Positions 53,045 to 62,058 of a DNA stretch of 64,000 nucleotides are shown one piece after another; position 1 is the first letter of the stretch, and each line of letters begins with the position of its first letter. A program made the position numbers and the translations under genes. This DNA is from an uncultured Oleiphilaceae bacterium. GTDB lineage: Bacteria; Pseudomonadota; Gammaproteobacteria; Pseudomonadales; Oleiphilaceae. The stretch lies in contig CAJXUY010000001.1 in the NCBI GenBank assembly GCA_913060665.1, positions 1-64,000 of the forward strand. Reading direction: 5' to 3'. The notes under the pieces were generated by a model. It searched no databases. It saw nothing but the letters and a program-made list of their open reading frames with translations, and was not told where the DNA came from.

Positions 53045-54013
53045 ATGAAAACCCGATTAACAGAATTACTTGGCATTGAAAAACCTATTATCTGCGGCGG
53101 TATGATGCGGGTGGGGACAGCGGAACTTGCGGCAGCAGTTTCAAACACTGGTGCATTAGGCACCATGACTGCATTGACGCTACCGACACCGGCATTACTT
53201 AAAGCAGAAATCGAAAAATGCCAATCGCTGACTGATAAGCCATTTGCTGTAAACCTTACAGTGGGCGTGGTTGCGTCAGAAATTAATTATGACGACTATG
53301 TAGATGTGATTTGTGAAAGCGGCGTGAAAATTGTTGAAACCGCCGGTCGTAGCCCAGAGCCATTCATGGAGAAATTTAATGCGCATGGTATTAAGGTCAT
53401 CCACAAGTGTGTAGCAGTTCGTCATGCACTAAAAGCTGAGCGTTTAGGTGTTGCAGCCGTCAGTATCGACGGTTTTGAATGTGCAGGGCACCCGGGTGAA
53501 GAAGATGTACCAGGTTTAGTACTCATACCTGCTGCTGCAAAACAGCTATCAATACCTATTGTAGCCTCAGGCGGTATCGCTGATGGACGCGGTTTAGTTG
53601 CTGCTTTAGCGTTAGGTGCAGAAGGCATTAATATGGGGACTCGTTTCTTGGCTACACAAGAAGCACCTGTACATAAGAATGTTAAGAAATCCATAGTCGA
53701 TATGAATGAAACCCAGACCTCACTAATCTTCCGAAGCTACAAAAACACCGCACGGGTTTATAAAAACAGTGTTGCTTTGAAGGTTATTGAAATTGAAAAA
53801 GCAGGCGGTGCCTTCTCTGAAGTCCATGGTATGGTATCTGGAAAAATGCAGGACATAGCCTGGACAACCGGTGACGTTGATGCGGGAATGGTAACGTTTG
53901 GAATGTGTGGAGGTTTGATCGATGATATTCCTACCTGCGAAGGTTTAGTAGACAACATCATGTCAGAAGCGAATCAAATAATTAGCGAAAGACTTGAATA
54001 TATGGTGTCTTAA
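53045..54013 (+). CDS. Nitronate monooxygenase family protein
   Basis: A 322-residue FMN enzyme of the NMO/2-nitropropane dioxygenase family (IICGGMMRVGTAELAAAVSNTGALGT, DKPFAVNLTVG, KIVETAGRSPEPF). The catalytic His is in FECAGHPGEED and the phosphate loop in VASGGIADGRGLVAALALGAEGI. It oxidises propionate-3-nitronate or a related nitronate; several NMO paralogues act instead on acyl-CoA or have unknown roles. With a crotonase downstream it might belong to a degradation route. Confidence 0.85.
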   Translation: MKTRLTELLGIEKPIICGGMMRVGTAELAAAVSNTGALGTMTALTLPTPALLKAEIEKCQSLTDKPFAVNLTVGVVASEINYDDYVDVICESGVKIVETAGRSPEPFMEKFNAHGIKVIHKCVAVRHALKAERLGVAAVSIDGFECAGHPGEEDVPGLVLIPAAAKQLSIPIVASGGIADGRGLVAALALGAEGINMGTRFLATQEAPVHKNVKKSIVDMNETQTSLIFRSYKNTARVYKNSVALKVIEIEKAGGAFSEVHGMVSGKMQDIAWTTGDVDAGMVTFGMCGGLIDDIPTCEGLVDNIMSEANQIISERLEYMVS

Positions 54014-54083
54014 CTGATTAATTATAGAATGAAAGGCTGCAAGTATTAAATGCGCCTTTATTGGCCGATTTAGAGATAAATAC

Positions 54084-54788
54084 ATGACAGATTTAGTAAA
54101 GTACGAACTAGATGGAAAAATTGCCACTATTACACTTCAAAACGGTAAAGTGAATGCAATGTCTCCCGATCACATCACGGCCATAAATGGCGCACTGGAC
54201 CAAGCCCAGCAAGATCAAGCAGTCGTTATGATTGTCGGTCAGCCAGGTATTTTTTCTGCAGGTTTTGATTTAAAAGTCTTTCAAGCAGACCCTGTTGCTG
54301 GCGTAGAAATGGTTAAAGCAGGTTCGCTATTGTGTCGTCGTTTGTTGGCGTTTCCGTTACCTGTCGTTGGTGTGTGTACTGGTCACGCAATCGCCCAAGG
54401 GTGTTTCACCTTAATGGCCTGTGATTATCGTATTGGGGTTGATGGGCCATTTCAGTTAGGGCTCAGTGAAGTTAAGATTGGCATGACGATGCACCACTTT
54501 GGAATCGAGTTGCCGCGCGCTCGCCTAACACCGGCTTACTTCCAAACAGCCATCAATAACGCCCAAATGTTCTCCCCAGAAGAAGCAGTTGCTGGCGGTT
54601 TTCTCGATAAAGTCGTCGCTGCAGAAGATTTGATGAAAGCAGCACTCGCAGAAGCAAAACGTTTGTCAGAGCTAAATCTAGGCGCTCACAAAGCAACCAA
54701 GTTGAAAATGCGAGCCGGTTTGTTAAAAACCATTGATAAAGCAATAGAAGAAGATTACAAAGACCAGCTGGCGGTTAAAATAATCTAA
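54084..54788 (+). CDS. Enoyl-CoA hydratase/isomerase family (crotonase) protein
   Basis: A 234-residue crotonase-fold protein. The oxyanion holes are at FSAGFDLKVF and HAIAQGCFTLMACD. The first of the two catalytic glutamates of hydratases, at the GG.E.A position, is replaced by Thr (GCFTLMACD), while Glu is kept in GLSEVKIG. The protein is shorter than a full ECH (about 257) because the C-terminus is abbreviated. It is thus likely an isomerase or other crotonase variant rather than a hydratase. Confidence 0.85.
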   Translation: MTDLVKYELDGKIATITLQNGKVNAMSPDHITAINGALDQAQQDQAVVMIVGQPGIFSAGFDLKVFQADPVAGVEMVKAGSLLCRRLLAFPLPVVGVCTGHAIAQGCFTLMACDYRIGVDGPFQLGLSEVKIGMTMHHFGIELPRARLTPAYFQTAINNAQMFSPEEAVAGGFLDKVVAAEDLMKAALAEAKRLSELNLGAHKATKLKMRAGLLKTIDKAIEEDYKDQLAVKII

Positions 54789-54975
54789 GAGTGCACTAAA
54801 CTGCTTTATAGCAGTCTAAAGTTTTAGGGCCAACACCTTCCTCTATGCAGTTTTCGATGACCCAGACCTGTCGTTAGAATGGTTTTATTATCGTAGAATT
54901 GTGTGGGGGAATATAGGGTGAATCTTATTATCCCCTATATTGCCAATAAGCCTATGACCTCAGCGTTTTTGAGCC

Positions 54976-56145
54976 CTAAAACAACCCAACCCCACGATCA
55001 ATATACTCCGTTCGCGTTCGTTCGATACCAAGAAGGGCTTCGTTAAGGTTGACAGTCAAACCATTAGGAATGTTCATAAAGCCACCTTGGGTGGATTGAA
55101 TAAAATCGGTTGCAACCGGTGCTGAGTTTTTAACATCTTTTAACCACAGTAAATCCTGAGACTGAAAAGATAAAAATGTTCCCGTCTCTGAGCCGGTGAG
55201 GTAATTCCTACCATCTCCGCCCTCGGTTACCTGACCAATAGATAAAGTTTGAAATTGCGTTAAGTCAAAACAGGTATTAATCCCGATAACTTGGCAATCC
55301 TGCACTGTCAACGTCACATCGCCACCCGTAAATATATTGCCATCAAGTTCCACTGCACTGGATAGCGTCGGCCCCAGCAGCGCTATTGCTGTAAAGGTCA
55401 AACCGTTAACATCTTTAATGACAAACTCCTCGCCATTAGGAACTCCTACCATAGACGCTCTAATAGGGTCAGGGTCACCATTTGCATCAAGCAAAGCGGC
55501 CTTACTTTGTATTGGATCCCCACTTGTCAGGAAAGGTGCAAGAAGAACTACCAATTGATCAAAAAAATTGCCGCTTGAGCTTGCTTCTGACAGCCCGGCC
55601 CCTCGGTCTAATATGTCAACATTCACATTGCCGGTCAGCGACTGTATCATTCCAGACAATTGACCTTGTGCTTCTCCCAGCCCCAGCCGCACTCCAAGAG
55701 GCTCATCGGTGTTCTTATCCAACGCAAACTCGATAAATGGATCAGTTATTTTAAACGGTACGATCTCACCATCGGTATACATAGTACCATCATCCTTTAA
55801 AGGCATTGCTACACGCGGGTTGTCATCGTAATAGCTTGAGTCATAAATTGTACCCAATGAGAAATCCTCAATGAAGATATCAGAATCCCGTGCTTCTCCT
55901 AGCGGATCTACTCGATCGTATTTACCAAACTCGACCACATCTGCATTAAACTGGGTTTCGATATCCAGACCTAGATTGATACGGACGTACTCTACATTTT
56001 CATCCGCAGCCGCATAAGAATTCTGATCAATAGAGATATAAGCCTGCCCCGAAACGTCTGATAATGCTTTATCTCCCAGAGGCGTTAATTCAGAGTTAGC
56101 CACGATAGAATACGAGACTGAAAAAAGACTAATTATTAGCCTCAT
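54976..56145 (-). CDS. Secreted protein, FilA/DUF6160-like
   Basis: About 389 residues with an N-terminal signal peptide (MRLIISLFSVSYSIVANS, then ELTPLGDKALSDVSGQAYI). The LxPLxDxxLSxVSGQA start is shared by FilA/DUF6160-type surface proteins of Acinetobacter and marine bacteria. The body is acidic, beta-rich and ends IERTRTEYIDRGVGLF; no cysteine pair or enzymatic motif. A GTG at 56214 would add 23 residues ahead of the signal peptide; I prefer the ATG at 56145. It probably sits on or in the outer membrane. Confidence 0.7.
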   Translation of the reverse strand: MRLIISLFSVSYSIVANSELTPLGDKALSDVSGQAYISIDQNSYAAADENVEYVRINLGLDIETQFNADVVEFGKYDRVDPLGEARDSDIFIEDFSLGTIYDSSYYDDNPRVAMPLKDDGTMYTDGEIVPFKITDPFIEFALDKNTDEPLGVRLGLGEAQGQLSGMIQSLTGNVNVDILDRGAGLSEASSSGNFFDQLVVLLAPFLTSGDPIQSKAALLDANGDPDPIRASMVGVPNGEEFVIKDVNGLTFTAIALLGPTLSSAVELDGNIFTGGDVTLTVQDCQVIGINTCFDLTQFQTLSIGQVTEGGDGRNYLTGSETGTFLSFQSQDLLWLKDVKNSAPVATDFIQSTQGGFMNIPNGLTVNLNEALLGIERTRTEYIDRGVGLF

Positions 56146-56435
56146 AGCTGTTTTATTATGCTTATTTGTTGATTGCTGTAGTAAGAACGAGCATAAATTG
56201 GTAATTTTTTTCACTATAGTACAAACGAGCCCTTTGCACCATTGGTAACCGGCCAGTGACGCTATCTGTCCCTGCTTTATTAGTAAAACATGAGCGTGAT
56301 CACACTTTGCTTGATACCAATGAAGGGAGGGGGGGAGCAGTGCTCAAGGATGAAATTCGTTTTACCGGCGCAAAATTGACAAGGCTACTTTGGATATTCA
56401 GAATTTTATGAGTTGTTGGTATAGATATAATGTCC

Positions 56436-56470
56436 TATACTATTTAGTATACGACATAGTATGATGTCGT
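56436..56470. promoter_or_regulatory. Two adjacent palindromes before a short ORF
   Basis: TATACTATTTAGTATA (56436-56451, 7-base arms) is followed by ACGACAT-N6-ATGTCGT (56451-56470). They end 29 bases before the ATG of a 39-residue ORF. Adjacent palindromes just before a start are typical of autoregulated operators. Only one other such site is seen nearby. Confidence 0.45.
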
Positions 56471-56498
56471 GCATTACAACAAGACCAGGTAAATAACT

Positions 56499-56618
56499 AT
56501 GGCAAAGCCCATACCAGTGCCGCTTTTCCCGACATACAACGAATTAAAACATATCAATATTAACGATTACCCTCAGCTTAAAGGGGTACTGGAAAGTTTT
56601 GACCACTTTCTCACGTGA
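56499..56618 (+). CDS. Short ORF, 39 residues, possibly truncated
   Basis: Starts MAKPIPVPLFPTYNELKHIN and ends KGVLESFDHFLT, with an AGG ribosome site 9 bases before the ATG. The composition is like the beginning of a longer protein that was cut by the insertion that brought the recombinase. No family recognised. Confidence 0.4.
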   Translation: MAKPIPVPLFPTYNELKHININDYPQLKGVLESFDHFLT

Positions 56619-56772
56619 AACGTTAGTGTGAAACATTTGTGTCGGGATAAGTAAAAATGCAGCATAATGGGTTCTGGACAATATTCGGTTCATATAGGTC
56701 TTTAAGCACTCCTAACACATTGATTTATTTGTATTCAGTATGTGTTTTTTTGATAAGTAAGGACATCTAAGG

Positions 56773-58035
56773 CTATAAGTTTTTTGATCGTTTATTTTTA
56801 CCAGAGGCATGGCGCTCCCGTAAGTCAGACTCAATGTAGCGATCCGTTGTTTGCATTGATGCATGACCCGCATCATCCCTGACGTGTTCACGCGGTCTTG
56901 TTTTTACATCTTCTGAAATGCCTGTGTGTCTAAGCCAATGTACAGTGGCCACTTTTAGTTCTTGCGCGTCTTCTTCTAAACCATGTTCTTTCATCTTGTT
57001 ATATGCAACGTCGAAACAATCTTGTACAACTGACCTGACAATTCGGGTACTAGTAACCGGACCTTTACCGATTATTTTGGGGAGTATTGGTGCCATGTCA
57101 TCAGTGATGGGCAAGGATGATTGACCAAGGAAACGTCGGTACCGCTTCAGTGATTCCAACATATCCTCGCTCACGGTAACGATACGACTTTTATTTCCTT
57201 TACCTGTAACATGGAGCCACCAATTACCATCAACATCTTTTCTGAAATCACTCATGACCGGAATTGAACGTTCATCTGCTACGAGTTCTGAAATCCTGAG
57301 ATACATGGTAAAAAGACAGTTAATTATGAATAAGGATCTTTCATACTTTTCAGGAGCTTGGTTCGCTAGCTCTTCAATCGTTTCAATAACATATTCCCAC
57401 TGCAAGTTACTGACACGCCGAACCGGAGATTTGTGTTGTTGTTTTTTCATGTATTTACTTTTTTGCCGAATCAAAGCAACAGGATTCATCGTACAGATTT
57501 CTTCTTGTATCAAAAAATTAAAGAATGAAGATAAAATTGAAAACGTTGCCTGAATACCTGCGGGGGAAAAAATATAATCCTTTATAGCCGGTTTGATGCC
57601 TTTCCTAGCTTCATCTTTTTTAACGTGCACAACAAACGGTCGCCAATCTGGATTTTGAAGTCGCTCACCATTCATCAATTTAAAGCGTGCAACATTCTTA
57701 ATACCAATCCAATGCTTTGGAGGGCTAATACAGAACGCTATGTATTGTTCGATATCTTCTCTTTTTAATTCTAACACTGGACATTCATGTATATGCCACG
57801 ACCAAAGTAAGATTCGTTCTATTTCACGGCGATATGAATTAAAGGTCGCAGAACTGCCATTGTAGCTGTACAAAAATTTCCAGGCGTATTCATAATCGAT
57901 TTCAGATTTGGATAGTATTTCCTCTTTGTTTTGAAAAAATACTGACGTATCAAATACCTTCTTATTGAAAGGATTATCTAGGTGTTCTAAATTGTCGAAG
58001 ACTACTTTTGGTATAATTTGTGAGGCAGTGGACAT
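56773..58035 (-). CDS. Tyrosine-type site-specific recombinase/integrase
   Basis: A 420-residue integrase. The catalytic residues are Arg in TMYLRISELVAD, Lys in GKGNKSRIV, His-Arg in VHWLRHTGI, a second His in DDAGHASMQTT and Tyr in DRYIESDL. A SAM-like core-binding domain occupies about residues 45-200. The protein is intact by eye. It sits at the edge of an accessory region with an inverted repeat just upstream of its start, so it may have mobilised the region. Confidence 0.88.
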   Translation of the reverse strand: MSTASQIIPKVVFDNLEHLDNPFNKKVFDTSVFFQNKEEILSKSEIDYEYAWKFLYSYNGSSATFNSYRREIERILLWSWHIHECPVLELKREDIEQYIAFCISPPKHWIGIKNVARFKLMNGERLQNPDWRPFVVHVKKDEARKGIKPAIKDYIFSPAGIQATFSILSSFFNFLIQEEICTMNPVALIRQKSKYMKKQQHKSPVRRVSNLQWEYVIETIEELANQAPEKYERSLFIINCLFTMYLRISELVADERSIPVMSDFRKDVDGNWWLHVTGKGNKSRIVTVSEDMLESLKRYRRFLGQSSLPITDDMAPILPKIIGKGPVTSTRIVRSVVQDCFDVAYNKMKEHGLEEDAQELKVATVHWLRHTGISEDVKTRPREHVRDDAGHASMQTTDRYIESDLRERHASGKNKRSKNL

Positions 58036-58094
58036 GTCATTAGTAATTATTTGAAGAAGTTAACGCTAATAATAGAGGTAATTTCTAGTATGTC

Positions 58095-58126
58095 AATATT
58101 CCGATAATAAAGATTATCGGAATATT
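58095..58126. repeat. Perfect inverted repeat 60 bp upstream of integrase
   Basis: Arms of 14 bases (AATATTCCGATAAT and its complement) enclose AAAG. There is no T-run, so this is not a terminator. Two inverted arms around a short centre are the layout of a tyrosine-recombinase core site, and the position beside the recombinase gene supports an attachment or regulatory role. The rest of this spacer has no ORF. Confidence 0.55.
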
Positions 58127-58266
58127 TAATATGTATTTTTATGGGTAAATAGATCTATCAATATCTTCATCATATTTATAAATACATGTGACTTATAGTT
58201 GTATTCGATTCGTCATCATTTATGATGTCGCAAAGCGGGCTCACTAGTATTCCTTAAGCATAATTA

Positions 58267-58662
58267 CTACCTGCATCTAGTGTGTCCTCTTACATGTGTT
58301 CCGTCTTTTCGATAATAACTTCTTACTGAATAACAACTACTGCCTGACGATTTGTATATAGAGCCAGAAGTAGAACTTGCCGAGATATGAACAGAACTTG
58401 ATGTAGCACCTGAACTGAAATAAGTAATTCCAGCGCGGCACCGATAATAACCGCTTATATAACGGCCACCACTTACATACCCATTAACCCAATTACAGCT
58501 GGGGGATGTCAATACTTCTTGGGGTATAGAGGAACCTGAACAATTATATTCTTCTTCACTGAGCTTGGAACAACCATAAGTTTGAAGAAGCCCAGCACTT
58601 AAGGTGGAGCAACCAGAAAGAACCAGTAGAATACAAATCAGATATGTCTTCAATATATTCAT
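58267..58662 (-). CDS. Small lipoprotein, Cys-rich
   Basis: A 131-residue protein with a lipoprotein signal peptide (LICILLVLSGC, acylated Cys in LSGCS). The mature part contains six or more cysteines and two related segments, GRYISGYYRCRAG and VRSYYRKDGTHVRGHTRC, the second of which matches a common motif in small secreted proteins. A GGGAGG ribosome site 4-5 bases before the ATG at 58662 decides the start; an in-frame ATG at 58710 lacks one. The function is unknown. Confidence 0.72.
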   Translation of the reverse strand: MNILKTYLICILLVLSGCSTLSAGLLQTYGCSKLSEEEYNCSGSSIPQEVLTSPSCNWVNGYVSGGRYISGYYRCRAGITYFSSGATSSSVHISASSTSGSIYKSSGSSCYSVRSYYRKDGTHVRGHTRCR

Positions 58663-59417
58663 CACGCCTCCCTCTATGACATTAGCCATAGTACCAACTT
58701 GGTAGAACACTGTAATAATATTCTTTGTAGTGATCTATTACCAACACCTAGTAAGACTACAGGAGCTAGTTTGAATTGTAATAGTAAAGTCAATACAGCA
58801 CATTAATCTTCTAATATAAACAACAATATATGAAATAAAGATCCTGGATTAATGCAAAGCTGACAAACTGATCGACTTAAGGTTTTTATTTGCGTTTGGT
58901 CTCTATGATGATGGTCGTGCCTTGGCTTTGTCGGACTTAGAACTCCGTCAATATTCTCCCCCTACCCCTTATTCCATGTCGCTTTTGATCCAATTTACGT
59001 AGGTTTTATTATGGGAAAAATACACGATGTATAATGTCTCTTGCTCATCTTGCTCATCTTGCTCATCTTGCTCATCTTGCTCGCCGTGATTTCAAATTGT
59101 TGTTGAACACACTCAATATGAGGCAAAGAATTTTGTCCTCAAAAGGGATTGCTTTGTGAGGCTTATACTTGGCTATTTCTGATATTTAAAAATGCACGTT
59201 TCTGCTCTGTACCTGTTGAGATTGCTGCTGACTTTAAGTTGTGAACCTTTTGATGCTCATGTTTTCTGACGTATTTTATAAAGGAGGCATAGACGATTTT
59301 GTCGTGAACAGATGAAAGAACTCGTAATTGATTCATTGCTAAACATTAAGCTTGAATAAATCTACTTTATTAATTATCTTTCACATTCATCCAACAGAGC
59401 GTTTAGAGCTTTTAATT
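58663..59417. other. Intergenic region with tandem repeat
   Basis: This 755-base stretch holds no convincing gene. Its main feature is the 9-base tandem repeat near 59041. Short frames with poor ribosome sites are present (for example a 14-codon frame around 59312) and are not annotated. Confidence 0.4.
59041..59085. repeat. Tandem 9-bp repeat (TTGCTCATC)
   Basis: Four perfect copies of TTGCTCATC (59041-59076) and a fifth ending TTGCTCGCC. Because 9 is a multiple of 3, length change would not shift a frame, but there is no ORF through it on either strand. It may be slippage-generated. Confidence 0.85.
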
Positions 59418-59957
59418 ATGATCACAAAATTTGATACAGCATTAGTGATTGATAAACTCGAAGAAATCACCAAAGATGACCAAATCAGAAAGTTAAAAAC
59501 ACTACTTTCAACAGCTGAAAAAAAAATAGATAAAGTTATTCGTGAGTGTAGTGAATCAAATAAGCTACTTGGACGCTCTAAAAGCCAGTTAGCCGCACAA
59601 CGGGAAAAAACAAAATCGAGTCAATCTGCCTACAACCAACTTAAACAAACACAGGGACAAATTAAGAAAAAGCTAGATGCCACTATAAAGAATGCAGAGA
59701 AGCTAGACCGTGCTCTGTTTACACTTTCCAAGGTTGATTCACTCAACGAAGATGTAAACAAGTGGAATGACCAAGAATGGGCAATCTTAAAGAGCAAGGA
59801 GCCAAATGCTTTTAGAATTGTAGATCTCCAGAATGACTGTTCATTTAAAGTAGCAGTAGTAGATGGAAAACTCGATATCACTACCCCTATAGCCCCCCCA
59901 AAACATATTATTCAAAAGATTCTAGAATTAGCTATGGTAGGCGTCACTGAAGGTTAG
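59418..59957 (+). CDS. Hypothetical coiled-coil protein
   Basis: A 180-residue protein with no recognised family. From about residue 15 to 115 it is strongly charged and helical, with heptad-like spacing (IRKLKTLLSTAEKKIDKVIR, QLKQTQGQIKKKLDATIKNA), so it probably forms a coiled coil. The C-terminal part is globular (FRIVDLQNDCSFKVAVVDGK, LDITTPIAPPKHIIQKILEL). I use the ATG at 59418 rather than a TTG at 59352. It lies in the integrase-linked accessory region. Confidence 0.6.
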   Translation: MITKFDTALVIDKLEEITKDDQIRKLKTLLSTAEKKIDKVIRECSESNKLLGRSKSQLAAQREKTKSSQSAYNQLKQTQGQIKKKLDATIKNAEKLDRALFTLSKVDSLNEDVNKWNDQEWAILKSKEPNAFRIVDLQNDCSFKVAVVDGKLDITTPIAPPKHIIQKILELAMVGVTEG

Positions 59958-60470
59958 ACATAGATGCCCACTTTAATGGATTCTATCCACAGCCTTATAT
60001 AAACAGCTTGTCGCTATGAGTTAATTGATCGATGTAACACATTGGTTAGAGTTGGCGTAGACCACAACACCTTTAATCTCTTCTGCTGGCCGTTCTCTGT
60101 CAAACCTTATACCTGAGGGTAAGACTATAAAGTGTCATAACCCGTCAATGGGTTTTATTAAAGTTGCCAGGTTATAACGTAGCCCCCCCCTCTGCCCTTT
60201 ATTCCCGTATTGTTAAATGCCAATTTTGTAGGCATATATAGACGTTAGACTACTGGGCATATCTAAGGGGGAGAAATAATGACTCTGCTGCGGAGGCCTA
60301 ACATTGATTTTTTACATCTCTAATCATGTAATCCACGAATATTAAACTATGCCCACACTGGAAAATGATCCGATACTTTTTTATCTAACCTGACTGAAGT
60401 GGCATTCAATACTTTTAGAGAGTCGCCCCATTGTTCATCAAGATTAATCTTGGGAGGTTAGAAATACCTC
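59958..60470. other. Decayed accessory sequence
   Basis: No intact gene is seen in these 513 bases. On the minus strand a stretch at 60021-60134 reads RFDRERPAEEIKGVVVYANS and NQCVTSIN without a start codon, like a fragment of a lost protein. A 14-residue frame (MTLLRRPNIDFLHL, start 60279) with a strong AAGGGGGAG site could be a leader peptide or chance. A string of seven or more C at 60187 is notable for replication slippage. Confidence 0.35.
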
Positions 60471-60644
60471 TTAACCTTTTGCTCCAAAATACCGAACCGA
60501 TTTTTTTTGCGTTATTTTTTTAGCAATGAGAAGATCATTGCAGTATATATTAATCACCTGCTTGTTCCCACAGGTATCAATATCATATTCATGATTATCA
60601 TTTAGTCGTAGATTATCGAACTCACTTTGCATAATTAGCTTCAC
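60471..60644 (-). CDS. Small protein of 57 residues
   Basis: Starts with GTG at 60644, six bases after a strong GAGGAG ribosome site, and reads MKLIMQSEFDNLRLNDNHEY then DIDTCGNKQV and ends SVRYFGAKG. The strong ribosome site and even composition support it as a real gene despite its length. No family recognised; it lies in the accessory region. Confidence 0.5.
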   Translation of the reverse strand: MKLIMQSEFDNLRLNDNHEYDIDTCGNKQVINIYCNDLLIAKKITQKKSVRYFGAKG

Positions 60645-60781
60645 AAATCACTCCTCATTGCAGGGCGATGATTAATAGATGTCTCGCAGGCAAAAGAGAG
60701 GCCATACCAGCCACTCAGTAGATCATTACTGGAACGGTATAAGTAGTAACCTCGTGACGGCCACTATTATCGGACAGGCTC

Positions 60782-60892
60782 CTAGGCATGTTTTAGTATT
60801 GCTTCTATATTCTGTTGTAATTGTTCAGCATTAAAATATTGATTACTCATTGAATCAAAGACAAACCCATTGCAACTCGACAAATACAGCAC
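60782..60892 (-). CDS. Possible 36-residue ORF or gene remnant
   Basis: Reads MLYLSSCNGFVFDSMSNQYF then NAEQLQQNIEAILKHA from a GTG with a GAGG site nine bases upstream. The frame stays open about nine codons further back without another start, and the sequence looks like the end of a larger protein. Kept with low confidence. Confidence 0.25.
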   Translation of the reverse strand: MLYLSSCNGFVFDSMSNQYFNAEQLQQNIEAILKHA

Positions 60893-60957
60893 AATAACCG
60901 CCTCATTGGAATTTCCACCCTATCGAAATAGTATTACCAAAGTATCCTACGTCCTGA

Positions 60958-61528
60958 TCAGAAGCGCCATAATCCAGCTGCAATCAATAAGACAGCCACA
61001 ACAACTACATTAAGAGCGAGAGACTGTTCCATCGCAGCCTCACCAAAATGTGCAAGAAGAAAACTGGCAGGAAGAATGCCTGCGGCTGTTGCGCCTTTAG
61101 CTCAATGCCGTAACCCCCGCAGCGTTACTCACAAGGTCAAACGAAATGAATGGTATTAGCCGAGACCACATGATCAGCCACATCAGCCGTCGCTGATCCC
61201 CAAATTTCAAGTCGGGAAAGCTCTTCTCCAACAAGGAAATAGCAGCCTTAAAACCCAATACTCTCGCGACTCCAAATGCGGTGGACACCCCTAATAGCGA
61301 GCCTACTAAGACATAAAGAGTACCTTCAAAGTGGCCGTAGATAGCACCTGCTGCCATGGTAATTGGGGCGTTAGGCAAAGGGCTGAATACAATTCCCGCT
61401 GCCATGGCTGCAATGATGATCAGGGACCCTACCATTCCAGAACCCTTAGCTAACTCGACAACCCCTTGAGGATCCGCCAAGTAAAGAAAAAGTGGAGCGT
61501 TGTAATGATCCAGCCAAGTATTAAGGGA
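60958..61528 (-). pseudogene. TVP38/TMEM64-family membrane protein, frameshifted
   Basis: The frame from a TTG at 61480 gives 127 residues typical of TVP38 proteins (FSPLPNAPITMAAGAIYGHFEG, RLMWLIMWSRLIPFISFDLV, SNAAGVTALS) and then stops. The missing C-terminus is found directly after in another frame (TAAGILPASFLLAHFGEAAM, then EQSLALNVVVVAVLLIAAGL WRF, stop at 60958), so a small deletion near 61110 broke the gene. The N-terminus has no ATG. A complete paralogue domain is fused to the oxidoreductase at 34472-36667. Confidence 0.75.
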
Positions 61529-61534
61529 TATTAA

Positions 61535-61858
61535 ATGAATAAATTATTAGTTTTCTTTTCATCAGGCTGCATTGGTGCGCTAGCAAATAGTATCGCAGTT
61601 TGGTTATTTGGTTACTTCGTCATTTGGAGTATCAATTTCTCCTTCATTAACACCTGCCTGGCTTTATCCTCGTATTGTATGGGGTGGTATTTGGGGCTTG
61701 TGTTTTGTTCTGGCAATATTGTAATCAAAACCGTTATTGAATGGGACAATTCTGAGTTTGTTTCCAACTGCGGTGCAATTATTTATCGTTTTTCATCTAA
61801 AGGCTCACATTGAGTTTTTATCCAAAGATAGCTCGGGGGATCACTATATTGCAATGAA
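61535..61858 (+). pseudogene. Small membrane protein, frameshifted
   Basis: The intact start MNKLLVFFSSGCIGALANSI belongs to a small membrane protein; the frame shifts after FSFINT. In the +1 frame the sequence continues TPAWLYPRIVWGGIWGLCFV and, after one in-frame stop, SLFPTAVQLFIVFHLKAHIE, as in related proteins that read ...WLYPRIVWGGLWG.... Both frameshift and stop are visible, so this is a dead gene. Confidence 0.7.
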
Positions 61859-61876
61859 ATGAACACCCGTGTTCAT
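61859..61876. promoter_or_regulatory. Operator-like inverted repeat
   Basis: ATGAACAC-N2-GTGTTCAT, arms of 8 bases, perfect. TetR- or MerR-type repressors use such sites. It lies about 180 bases before the small ORF at 62059. Confidence 0.45.
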
Positions 61877-61894
61877 AATGGTGCAGATATTATT

Positions 61895-61913
61895 CGTAAT
61901 GCGAATCATTACC
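61895..61913. promoter_or_regulatory. Fur-box-like site
   Basis: CGTAATGCGAATCATTACC matches the 19-base Fur consensus (GATAATGATAATCATTATC) at 14 positions and contains GTAATG-N5-CATTAC. It is upstream of the metal-efflux-like locus, so control by Fur or a related metal regulator is possible. Confidence 0.5.
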
Positions 61914-62058
61914 AATAATATTTGAATTGTATTTTTACATTTGTAAGCTGAGTGAAAGATTACACGTTCATTACATTATCGTAACTTGTTTTAACGTTAT
62001 ATTCTTACAATAATAACGGACATTAAAAACAATAAAACTTTTTACCCTACGAGATACG

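Noticed and set aside
59041-59085. A CRISPR-like or coding repeat array
   Set aside because: The 9-base units are contiguous with no spacers and no frame, so it is a simple tandem repeat.
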